A stretch of DNA of 64,000 bases from Euglena gracilis. Lineage: Eukaryota > Euglenida > Euglenophyceae > Euglenales. Below are positions 54,060 to 64,000 of this stretch, in pieces. The first letter of the stretch is position 1, and each line of letters begins with the position of its first letter. The notes under the pieces are model-generated. The model saw nothing but the letters and a program-made list of their open reading frames with translations. It had not been told where the DNA came from and made no database searches. Both the position numbers and the translations under genes were made by a program. The DNA is taken from assembly GCA_039621445.1 (NCBI GenBank), contig CP154954.1:68700670-68764669 (forward strand). Direction: 5' to 3'.

Positions 54060-57000
54060 TTTGTCTGGTCGGGCCTGAAAAGCCTTGTGATGGGTTTGAA
54101 GCTGTGGGGTGCCCGGGGGTTGTCATTCAAATTGCGGTGGGGCGTGGAAATGGCCCGACGACACTCTGGGTCAAGAGACGAGAGGTTGGGCGTCTGAGGT
54201 TTGTCGTGGAGGTCGTAGTGGGGCTTCAAGCCAGTTTGGATGGGGGGGGGGGGGCGGAAACAAATGTCTCTCTCGACTGGGGCCCCCTACGTTGCGGTGC
54301 GGGCAGAGAGCGCGCACAGGGTCCAGGGGTAGTATGATGTGTTTGGGGTTAGGGGGGGGGGGGCGTTGTGCGATCAGCTCCGGGGAGGAGGGGGCGGAGG
54401 GAATGGGTCGCCGCGGGCTTTGGCGGTCGGGCCCGAGCTCATTGGTCCATGGCCCGTACATAGGCTGGGGTTGGGGCCGGGCCAGGACAGTAGAGCGAAT
54501 GCCAGCGCTGCCGCCCGGCGTGAGCCAAGCACCCACACAGGGTGGGGGGGTGTCTGTCGGAGGGGGGGTTCGCATGCTGTGAGGGGCCCGTCCCTGGGTT
54601 TTTGCAGCAAGTGCGGGGGGGGGGGACGTGTAGGTTCGAGGCTGAGGCGATGCTGATTAGAGGGGGGGGTGGGCGTTAATGGGCACAGTGCCTGAGCGGT
54701 GCGAGGCCATGGAAAATCGAGGGGGGGCAGCCTGGTGCAAGGGTGGGGGTTTTGTCTCAGAGGGCTGGGGTCGCCCCGGTCAACCCAGTTGGTGGTACTG
54801 TGTGATGATGCCAGGGGTGGGGCCCGGCACTCTCAAGGGAGGACTTGCGGGTGGTTATTGCGTAAATAAATAAGAATTGGAAAAAAAGGAGCCCTGACGT
54901 TGGGGGTGGGGGTGACTGCAACTGTGCGCTAGCTGGGGGGGGGGAGGCGTGCAACCTTGGTGTGCCTCCGAGGGGTTCTTCATGTAAAGACTAACTTCAG
55001 GTAGCAGTAAATGCGGGTGGGGGATGTTTGGGTCATGCGGGGCTTGAGCAAGCAAAGGCCAGGTAACAGGTTGGGGCTGGTCTTTGAATGCGGGGGCGGT
55101 AGCCAGGTGGCAACTGCGTGAGCGCGGGTGCTGTCCGGTTTGGGCCTCCGGACAGGGGGGTGCGCACAATGTGCTGACGTGCCGTGTCTGGGTGTTTAGG
55201 GGGGGGGGGCGTGTGCGATCAGCTCCGGGGAGGAGGGGGCGGAGGGAATGGGCCGCCGCGGGCTTTGGCGGTCGGGCCCGAGCTCATTGGTCCATGGCCC
55301 GTACATAGGCTGGGGTTGGGGCCGGGCCAGGACAGTAGAGCGAATGCCAGCGCTGCCGCCCGGCGTGAGCCAAGCACCCACACAGGGTGGGCAGGTGTCT
55401 GTCGGAGGGGGGGTTCGCATGCTGTGAGGGGCCCGTCCCTGGATTTTTGCAGCAAGTGCGCGGGGGGGGGAACATGTGGGTTCGGGGCTGAGGTGATGCT
55501 GATTTGAGGGGGGGGTGGGTGTTAATGGGCACAGTGCCTGGGCGGTGCGAGGCCGTGGAAAATCGAGGGGGGGCAGCCTGGTGCAAGGGTGGGGGTTTTG
55601 TCTCAGAGGGCTGGGGTCGCCCCGGTCAACCCAGTTGGTGGTACTGTGTGATGATGCCAGGGGTGGGGCCCGGCACTCTCAGGGGAGGACTTGCGGGTGG
55701 TTATTGCGTAAATAAATAAGTATTGGGAAAAAAAGGAGCCTGACGTTGGGGGTGGGGGTGACTGCAACTGTGCGCTAGCGGGGGGGGGGGGGCGTGCAAC
55801 CTTGGTGTGCCTCCGAGGGGTTCTTCATGTAAAGACTAACTTCAGGTAGCAGTAAATGCGGGTGGGGGGGGCTTGAGCAAGCAAAGGCCAGGTAACAGGT
55901 TGGGGCTGGTCTTTGAATGCGGGGGCGGTAGCCAGGTGGCAACTGCGTGAGCGCCCTTGCAGGTGGGGGGGGGTGGTCCGGACCCCCCCCCCCTGCGGAC
56001 CAGGAGGGAGGGGTGGGGGGTGGGTGTGCTGGGAGGTCGGGATGATGCAAAACAAAAACAAAACACACACAAAAAAAACCACCTGCGCCATGAAGAGGCT
56101 AGGCTCCGCTGGGCGGGGGGGGGGGGGGCTTTGGATTGGAGGTATTTTGAGCCTTAGCCCTGTCGGTCACTCTGATACAGCACTCAGTCGCCTCTAGGGT
56201 CGGCCAGTGACAGAGTTTGTCTGGTCGGGCCTGAGAAGCCTTGTGATGGGTTTGAAGCTGTAGGGTGCCCGGGGGTTGCCATTCTATTGTGGGGCGTGAA
56301 GTCGGCCCCACGACATTCTGGGTCGGAGCGGTGGGGTGTCTGAGGTTTGATGCGGAGGTCGTGGTGAGGTTGTAAGCCAGTTCGGGTGGGGGGGGAATGG
56401 ATGTCTCCCTCGACTGGGGCCCCCTACGTTGCGGGGCAGGCAGAGCGCGCACAGGGTCTGGGGGTAATCTGATGTAATGTGTATTCAGGGGGGGGGGGGG
56501 CGATCAGCTCCGGGGAGGCTGCCGCAGGCTTAGGCGACCGAGCCCAAGCTAACTGGTCCGTGGCCCGTACAGAAGCTGGGGTTGGGGCCGGGCCAGGACG
56601 GTAGAGCGAATGCCGGCGCTGCCGCCCGGCGTGAGCCAAGCACCCACACAGGGTGGGGGGGGTGTCTGTCGGAGGGGGGGTTCGCATGCTGTGAGGGGCC
56701 CGTCCCTGGGTTTCTGCAGCAAATGCACAGGGGATCGTGTGGGTTCGGGGCTGGGGTGATGCTGATTAGAGGGGGGTGGGGGACGTTAATGGGCACAGTG
56801 CCTGGGCGGTGCATGGCCGTGAAAAATGGGGGGGGACAGCCTGGTGCAAGGGTGGGGGTTTTGTCTCAGAGGGCTGGTGTCGCACCGGTCAGCCTGGTTG
56901 GTGGTACTGTATGATGGTGCCGGGGGGGGGGGTGGCCCGGCACTCTCAGGGGAAGACTGGCGGGTGGTTATCACGTAAAGTATTGCAAAAGAAGGGAAAA

Positions 57001-57610
57001 AAAGTGTGGTGTGCCTGCGAGGGGTTGCAGGTGGGTCATTTGGGGTGGGAGCAAGCAAAGGCCAGGTAACGTTGGGGCTGGTCTCTGAATGCAGGGACAA
57101 CTGAGGGTGGCCCGGTGAAGCTGCGTGAGCGCGGGTGCCGTCTGGTGGGGCCTCCGGACGGGGGGGGGGTAGCGGTGCGGACGTGCCGCTAAGGTGCGGA
57201 CGTGCCGTGTCCGGGTGATTGGGGGGGGGGCGTGCGATCGGTTCCGGGAGGGGGGGAATGGGCCGCCGCAGGCTCAGGCGACCGGGCCCGAGCTCACTAG
57301 TCCATGGCCCGTGCATAAGCTGGGGTTGGGGCCGGGCCAGGACGGTGGAGCGGATGCCGGCGCTGCCTCCCGGCGTGGGCCAGACATCCACACAGGGTGG
57401 GGGGGTGTCTGTCGGGGGGAGGGGGGGGGGTCCGCATGCTGTGAGGGGCCCGTCCCTGGATTTTCGCAGCAAGTGCGCGGGGGAAGGAGGTCGTGTGGGT
57501 TCGGGGCTGAGGTGATGCTGATTGAGGGGGGGGGGGTGTTAATGGGCACAGTGCCTGAATGGTGCTAGGCTGTGAAAAAGCGGGGGGGACTTGCGGGTGG
57601 TTATCGCATA
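54060..57610. repeat. Four large tandem units (0.7-1.3 kb)
   Basis: CGATCAGCTCCGGGGAGG starts near 54369, 55216 and 56502, with a variant at 57237. Each is followed by GGTCCATGGCCCGTACATAG, CGCTGCCGCCCGGCGTGAGC, GCATGCTGTGAGGGGCCCGT and TTAATGGGCACAGTGCCTG. Long readings on both strands show no consistent codon bias and differ in frame between units. I see no gene, though an old gene fragment amplified in the array cannot be excluded. Confidence 0.85.
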
Positions 57611-57726
57611 GATAAGTAAAGAAAAAAAAAGGGGGGGGCGGGGGGTGGGGGGGGGGGGGGCCTGGGCGCTGGCGGGGGGGGAGGCGCAACCTTGGTGTGC
57701 CTCCGAGGGGGTTCTCCATGTGAGAA

Positions 57727-58230
57727 TTAACCGCAGGTAACTGTGATTGCAGGTGGGGATGTTTGGGTGGCTCGAGCAGGCAAAGGCCAGGCAGCGGGTG
57801 GGGCTGGTCTTTGAATGCTGGGGCAGCAGCGGGCAGCCAGGTGCATCCGCGCTAACGCATCAATCGGCCCACTGCGCTGCCCGCTCTGCCCCACATTCAA
57901 AGAACAGCCCACCGCTGCATGGCCTTTGCCTGCTCGAGCCACACGAGTGTCCCTCCATGACGAGTTTGTCGGGTGGCTCCGGTGAAGCTTGCTGAGGCGT
58001 GGGTCATGTGTAGTTTTTTGTTTTGTTTTGTTTTGTTTTGCTTTGCTGTTCTTTTGGGGGGTCCCTTCGGTCTTGTGCGCTGGGTTGAGAAAAGGAAAAG
58101 AACATATTTGGGGGGGGGGGGGGCGCTCCTTTCGGGGGGTATATGCCTATGTCAGCTTGATGGTTCAGGATGGCTAGGGCAGTCAAGTGACGCGTCTCAG
58201 TTGGCGAGGCACGACCTAGCACCGCCTCGG
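57727..58230. other. No supported gene; foldback near 57770-57945
   Basis: GCTCGAGCAGGCAAAGGCCA (57768) and its inverted partner TGGCCTTTGCCTGCTCGAGC (57921) form a long imperfect hairpin of about 175 bp around CATCAATCGG. A TTTTG repeat is at 58015-58050. Confidence 0.6.
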
Positions 58231-58431
58231 TCCCTGTGGGCCCCCCGGGGGGTTCCCGGGGGACCCACTCCATTTTCCCCGAAAATGGCCCCAAAATCGC
58301 GAAAATGCCAAAAATAGCACCCTTTCTCTCGTTAAAAAATTTTCGGCGCATTCGGCGCCGAAAAGTACATCCCACGGCCCCTGGGGGGCTCAGCTGGACC
58401 CACCCACCCCCACGACCAAAAAAAAACCCCT

Positions 58432-59100
58432 GGTCCAGATTTGGGTTGTGCAAATCCTTGTGGCCCCTTCGTGGAAATGTGCGGTGCGTTTTTTTTTGGC
58501 TGGGTTGGGTGGCCAAAGAATTCTAAAATTTTCAAAATTGGGCATTTTCGGCAGGTTTGGGGGTGAAAAAATTTCCGGCGCTTTGCGCCAGTCACTTGGA
58601 AAAAACTGACACCGGCTAGCCCTCTGCTAGCAGACCCCCAACGATGGAAACATTACCACTGCCAACACAATGCATTCCTGAGCTGAAGTTGAAGATGTGG
58701 GGCAGAGGTGGCTCTCCCCTGTCAGGCTGTCAGGGGGCCTGGGCTGCCCCACCTCATTCCCCGGTCGCAATGGAACCCAAGAATAAGGCTGGCAAATTTT
58801 AAGCAAATCCTGGCCCGGAATCCTCCTGCAGATCGCCCGAGCATATGGCGGGGAGACTGAGCCAAATGTTTGGGGACAGAGGACAGGCCCGGGAGGGCGG
58901 TTTGCTTCGTCTGACCCACCAGTTGGGCAGGCGAGAACAGCAGCTCAATGGCTCACAACAAAACCTGGCGTACCGACCACCTCCCGCCACCCGATTGCGG
59001 AAGGGGCTCACTTTCCACATTCAAAAATAAAAATCAGCCAGGCATTTGTTAAAACCTATTTTCTGGGCCCGACGCCTGCCTTGACTTTCTGCTGACGTAA
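58432..59100. repeat. Diverged third relative of the 25.9-26.9 kb segment, core inverted
   Basis: GTCCAGATTTGG, GGCCCCTT and the CTGCCAACACARTGCATTCC stretch are in the same orientation as at 25908-26650. The part GGGCATTTTCGGCAGGTTTG through CTAGCCCT is the reverse complement of 25955-26060. A truncated MITE end (AAAAACCCCTG) immediately precedes GTCCAGAT. Confidence 0.7.
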
Positions 59101-59760
59101 ACGGAATTCATGCTGAATGTTTACGTCAGTCGATTTCCATTCAGGCGCCCGTTTACGTCAGTCAATTTCCATTCAGGCCAGGCTCTTGCTTAAGGACCCC
59201 GGGGGGGGGGGGGGAAATGGCCAGCCAATTGGCCAAACACTGGAAAAAATGGACTAACTAACAAGGGCCCCCCTCCCCCCCGGGCGGGGGGGGGGGGGTC
59301 CGGGGGTCCCCCCCACTGGAAAAAATTTTTTCTTCAGGCGCTGCGCGCCAAGGTGGAAATGAGGTTTTTCAGAGGTTTTTGGCTGATTTTGTTCCAAAAT
59401 TTCCCAAAAATGGCCAAAAACGGGCATTTGTGGCCATTTTGGGGGGTCCCAAAAAAAATTTCCGACGCTTTGCGCCGGTCACTGGAAAAAAAAATGCCCA
59501 CCAGCTCTCCCCCCTAGCAGACCCCCCCGGGGGGGTCTGCTTGAAATCCCACTAGACAAATTTGTCCAGCCCCCCCCCCGGGGGGGGGGGGGGGGGGGGG
59601 CACTGCAATCCCTTAAGCAAAAGCCTGATTCAGGCGCCCGTTTGGTCAGTCGATTTCCATTCAGGAGCCCGTTCAGGTCAGTCAATTTCCATTCAGGCGC
59701 CCGTTAGGTCAGTCGATTTTCATTCAGGCGCCCGTTTATGTCAATCTATTTCCATTCCAT
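59100..59760. repeat. ~32-bp CATTCAGGCGCCCGTTTACG minisatellite split by a MITE
   Basis: TCAGTCRATTTCCATTCAGG plus CGCCCGTTTACG units occur at 59105-59178 and again at 59628-59760. They are interrupted only by the element at 59179-59627. Confidence 0.92.
59179..59627. mobile_element. MITE, 449 bp, perfect 8-bp TSD ATTCAGGC
   Basis: CAGGCTCTTGCTTAAGG and CCTTAAGCAAAAGCCTG flank the element, and ATTCAGGC lies on both sides. The interior has two GGCGC-hairpins, C/G arms and TGTTCCAAAATTTCCCAAAA-type sequence shared with 25247-25613. Confidence 0.95.
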
Positions 59761-60631
59761 TGAAATCTGCTGCTGGTCAGATTGGGAATTTTGGTGAACT
59801 TTTGGACATTTTTGATTACCACTTTTTCTCGACATTTTTGGTCCTATGGGGTTCTGGAAGCCTCTTGGACCAGACAAGGGCTGGTTTTTGTGGTCAGATG
59901 ATTGCAACTGGCTGAACTTGGGATGTCCCGTTTCATTTTCTGGAAGTTCAGAATAAGCATTTTGTACAATTTGGTCAGATACAGTTGTCATCGCTGGTCG
60001 ATAAGAGAAACTTTCGATTGAAGGTGATGTGGCAACTAATCAACCTATTTTCTGAGCCCGACGCACAACATTCAGGCACGTCGTTGAAAGGAAGCAACGC
60101 ACCCATCAAGCGGTCCGCGGAAATTTTCTGGGGTACAACATTGCCCAGCTTTGGGAAAGATTGTGTCACTATGAAGCGTGGCTGTCTGGCGCTTTGCCAG
60201 AAGACCTCGGGTCGGAAGACATACCATAGCTGGGGGTGGGAGGGCACCTTCACTTTTCAAGAAGCCAGCAACAACTTCTGCAATGATTGGAAATCACCCT
60301 TCCAAATCAAAAAAAAAATAAAGAAAAACCTCACTCCCACATTGGGGCAGGGACACCAGCTCCTTCAGTCGTTTAGTTTATGATTAAACAACCAACAAAA
60401 CCGTGACAGCAGCGTACGACAAGGACAGAGCAATATGGCATGCGCGTTAGATTTCACGGGATTGTGTGGCGCACTGGAGTGTGAAGGTTATAAGGATTCG
60501 CAGATGCGACGTTGGCTCCAAAACCAAGAAGCATGCACTGAATGATGTGCACTCAGACTGATTTTTTGTCTGCCTTTATGTCCAATGCTTTGTTGGTAAA
60601 ATGAAATTTGTTGTGACTGGGAAAAAACCAT

Positions 60632-60840
<209 letters not shown>

Positions 60841-61195
60841 CACTTAAACACCACTCACCAGCACGCAAATAAAGATGCATTGGCAGAACCGGCCCGACGC
60901 ATTGCACAAAAACATCTTTTGAAGAGGGAAAGAACACATCATGGAGGTTGCAAATCATTGGGTCGGGGCACGGAAGGTGTGCCCCCCTTGGTGCTGGGCA
61001 TTTACCCCATCGAGTCGCTTTCGGGGCTCCTTCAGAACAGTGCCGCAAAAAAAACCACATTGATGAAACAGTCTGTGGGGATGCTGATTACAGATCTATC
61101 TGATTACAGAGCAATCCACTGGATGCCCAGGGAGCAAAACCATTTCCAACTCTGCAGCATTGGAATACAGGGGGGGTCCCATCCCAACACCCACC

Positions 61196-61499
61196 CATGC
61201 TTGTGCTTACCGACCGGGGGGGGGGGGGGCTATAGGGTGCCTGCCCTTAGCAGGCACCCCCCCCCGGGGGGATAGGGGTCCGGGCCGGACCCAGAAAATT
61301 TTCATTGAAAATGGCCTTTTCTGGACCCCCGCGCCTTCGGCGCCGGGGTCGGAGGGGGGGGGTGCCTGCTAGGGGCAGGCACCCCCCTGAACCCCCCACC
61401 AAAACCCTACCCCCCTCGGGGGGGGGATCGGGTGCTATGGGGTGCCTGCCCCTAGCACCCCCCCCCCGTGGGGTAGGCGCCCGACTAAGCACAAGCCTG
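61196..61499. mobile_element. MITE-like element, 304 bp, ends CATGCTTGTGCTTA / TAAGCACAAGCCTG
   Basis: The inverted ends match at 13 of 14 bases. The interior has TGCCTGCCCTTAGCAGGCAC, CGCGCCTTCGGCGCCGG and C/G arms. No clean target duplication. The corresponding place in duplication copy A (37790-37820) lacks the element, so it inserted after the duplication or was lost from A. Confidence 0.55.
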
Positions 61500-62113
61500 C
61501 GCCCAAGAGAATTACTCCGGCACTGAAGGAAAACTTTGACCTGAAAATTGGCGCCCCCAGAAAGAGAGAAGAAATACGGAATGGTGAAATGAAGTGTGTA
61601 CAAAGACGATAGGGAACAAAACTGATGGGAAACCAACTTTTCCCACATTCTTTTTCTCATCATTTTTCCCCCCTGACTGTTTCTGTGGCCTGTTTGGGGA
61701 GCAGTGTAATGCTCAACAAAAGGGGTGAAGGGGGGGGGTGAAATTTGGATTTGAGAGAGTGCAAAAAAAATTTTCTGCTCCTTCGGCGGCAAAATTTTTC
61801 CCCCAGACCCAAATACTCAATTATGGGGGGTAAAATAAGGGGGGGTGGGTGCCCCATTATCAAAAATCCAAAATTTGGCAACTCATGAATTAATTAGGCC
61901 GTGGGAAGTTTCGGAAAAAGATTGCATTAGTGGTGATGTCAATCCCACCCCTAATCAGGAATTAGCCACCTCATTCAATCAAAAATGAACCTGCAGTTGG
62001 AATTCTTTTTGAAAAAAGATGCAACCACCAAGAGCTTAAGGGAGCAATTGTTGACAGTGGAATCCAAACCATGATCATCATGACCGAAATTTTCCCATCA
62101 TTTTTCCCCTCAT

Positions 62114-62115
<2 letters not shown>

Positions 62116-62193
<78 letters not shown>
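62116..62193. repeat. 78-nt poly-T
   Basis: Uninterrupted T run, absent from the equivalent part of copy A. Its true length cannot be trusted in an assembly. Confidence 0.9.
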
Positions 62194-62194
<1 letters not shown>

Positions 62195-62922
62195 TTTCTC
62201 CGTCATCTTTGTACGGACTGTATGGGGTCGGAAGCAATTTTTCCTTGCGTGGGACTGTGGTGGCTCCCATCACCCACCAGGATGGGGGGGGGGGTTGATG
62301 CCACCCACCCTTTCAGTTTCGGGGGTTCCTGAACAGCGAACATGCTGATTCTGGAAATATTGAATCTCTTGAATGAAAATTTAGTCTCAGGTAAATCTGG
62401 TCCGGCATGCAGAATTTTTCAAGTCGAAATTATTTCCCAGCAGAAATTGGGGGAAACCCTGAAAAAACCCAGACCAAATTCTGTCAAAATTTGTAAAATG
62501 GCCAAGAATGGCCAGAACTCATTTCACCTTCCATCTCAGGTTCGTGCGAAAAAATTGCGGAAAAGGAAAAATTGCAGAAAAATTGCAGAAATTGCGCAAA
62601 AATTTTGGAAAATCGCGGAAACTGCAGAAAATTGCGGGAAAATTGTGCATATCAATTCCCCCGCGCAAAAAAACCACAAAAATTTCCAAAATCACAAAAA
62701 TGCAAAAAAAAATGTTGTGTTTTCCCTCCTGGTTATTGTGTTGAGCCGTTGTGTTGTGGCATTGTGTGAAATAAAACTGCAGCAACAAGCATGCTGTCCT
62801 GTGTACATGCACCCATATGTGTGACATTTGCGCAAACATGTGTGAACTAGGCGGGTGAATGTTGTCGGGTAGTGCATAGCCTCAGACGGTGGCGCAACGC
62901 AATCTTGGACACCGTCCTGGCC

Positions 62923-63078
62923 TCATGCCTTGGGGATCACGACCCCCGGAGCCGGGTTGGGCTTCCACCCAAATGCCGTCTCCGCCCGGCTCACCACCTC
63001 CTCGGCAATGGCCATGCTGGCAGTGCAGGCCGGGGACGGCGCATTGCGGACGTGGAGCGACCCCACGCTCCACCCGCG
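62923..63078 (-). CDS. L2HGDH: L-2-hydroxyglutarate dehydrogenase, last exon (copy C)
   Basis: The acceptor CCAAATGCAG|CGCGGG opens 51 codons to TGA at 62923-62925. It reads RGWSVGSLHVRNAPSPACTA, then SMAIAEEVVSRAETAFGWKP and a tail identical to copy B. Length, splice site, frame and stop all match 39263-39418, with only two amino-acid differences near the acceptor. Its upstream exons would lie to the right, outside the window. That makes this the 3' end of another gene copy or of a duplicated fragment. The exon's conservation against diverged introns suggests it was under selection after the duplication. Confidence 0.88.
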   Translation of the reverse strand, partial: RGWSVGSLHVRNAPSPACTASMAIAEEVVSRAETAFGWKPNPAPGVVIPKA

Positions 63079-64000
63079 CTGCATTTGGCCCGGGGGGGGG
63101 GGGGGGGAACATCGGCCCTCAAAAAATGCAAACCGCAAAGAAAACCAATTTTGCCGAAGCCGGAAAAAAGCAAAAAGGAAAACGCAAACGCGCACCGAAC
63201 ACAAATTATGCCAAAATCGAAAAACGCAAAAAAAAATACGCATTTGCGTTTTCCCCCCTGCCCCAGGAGGGTACCTTGGACTGCTTGGGCAGGCAAGCAC
63301 CAACCCCCCGGGCTGGGGGGGGGGGGTCGGTGCCTGCCTGGTCGTGGGCCAAAACGTGCCCAGGCTTTCTAGGTTTTCTGGGCTTCCGGCGCCGGAGGCC
63401 TTGCCACTTTGGCCATGTGTCCCCAAGGGGGGTCGGATCTGGGGGTGCCTTGGAGTGCCTGCCCAGGCACCCCCCCCCCCGGATGACGTCGGCAGAAATA
63501 TTCGGGCTGGCCCCACCGTGCATGTCTGGCAGAGCTCATGGGGGGGAAAGGGTGCAGCCATGGGTCGCATATCTGGGGTGAGGCGCGGAGGCACTGATGG
63601 GGCAATTTTGGGCAGTTTTCGCCCAAATTGGTCACATTGAGGAGCCTCCGCCGCCAGCAGTGACAGCAGTGACAGAGTTCGCCATCATGCGTTGTCCAAT
63701 TTGGGGTCAAACACCTCCTATTCCAGTGTGGACCACCTCACCCGCTGCCTGTGGTGTGCTTGGATTGGCAAAACGGGAAAAATTACAAACAGAAAAATTT
63801 GGCTCTCACACAAATGGCCGAGAATTGCAGTGACAGAGCTGGCTGAATGGTGTGGGGGGAAATTCAAAACTTGTAACATTCTCTGTCCCCCACCACTTTG
63901 CGTTCTGCGGCACTGCAGCTAGCACCCTTTTCCACTGCCGGCCTGACCAGGAGAGGTCTTTGTGGATCTTTGGTTTTGAGGACACACATTAACTTCAAAG

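Overview
This window is nuclear DNA of a eukaryote, most likely a repeat-rich microbial eukaryote such as an alga or other protist. No long non-repetitive ORF is present. The recognisable coding material is short exons (49-171 bp) with GT donors and AG acceptors, set in kilobases of repeats. Hallmarks are poly-G/poly-C runs, A/T homopolymers, minisatellites and MITEs. I cannot name the species. No rRNA, tRNA, CRISPR array or bacterial operon is visible. All supported exons are on the minus strand.

Left part (0-10.6 kb): sparse, GC3-rich candidate exons at 0.34-0.51, 1.62-1.72, 2.26-2.38, 3.60-3.74, 4.20-4.31, 6.29-6.42 and 8.07-8.20 kb, with product unknown or weakly suggested. A perfect hairpin lies 24 nt after one stop codon. 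From 10.7 to 13.2 kb there is a tandem array of 14 units of about 165 bp.

15.6-17.8 kb carries the first three exons of an L-2-hydroxyglutarate dehydrogenase gene (targeting peptide, FAD-binding motif, HQTGHNSG block). Its C-terminal exons lie at 46.0, 42.9, 41.9 and 39.3 kb. That is on the same strand but in the wrong order for one gene, and a second copy of the last exon is at 63 kb. No exons for the middle of the protein were found. An exon resembling homoserine kinase lies at 22.7 kb.

Mobile DNA dominates the rest. At least eight MITE-like elements (220-919 bp) have terminal inverted repeats starting CAGG/CAGGG and perfect 8-bp target duplications; further copies have imperfect duplications, and two cases are nested. 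Two larger elements (927 and 733 bp) keep degenerate hAT C-terminal dimerisation domains, subterminal decamer arrays and 7-bp flanking repeats. One of them has a paralogous empty site inside the window. A 5.4-kb block (24.98-30.37 kb) is tandemly duplicated (30.38-35.75 kb). A roughly 3.8-kb block with the last L2HGDH exon (36.6-40.3 kb) has a diverged copy at 60.0-64.0 kb.

46-57.7 kb is a satellite block that is G-rich on the + strand: tandem units of about 730 bp, some 77 copies of a 35-bp minisatellite, 50-70-bp minisatellites, and 0.7-1.3-kb units. The long ORFs there are artefacts of stop-free repeats.
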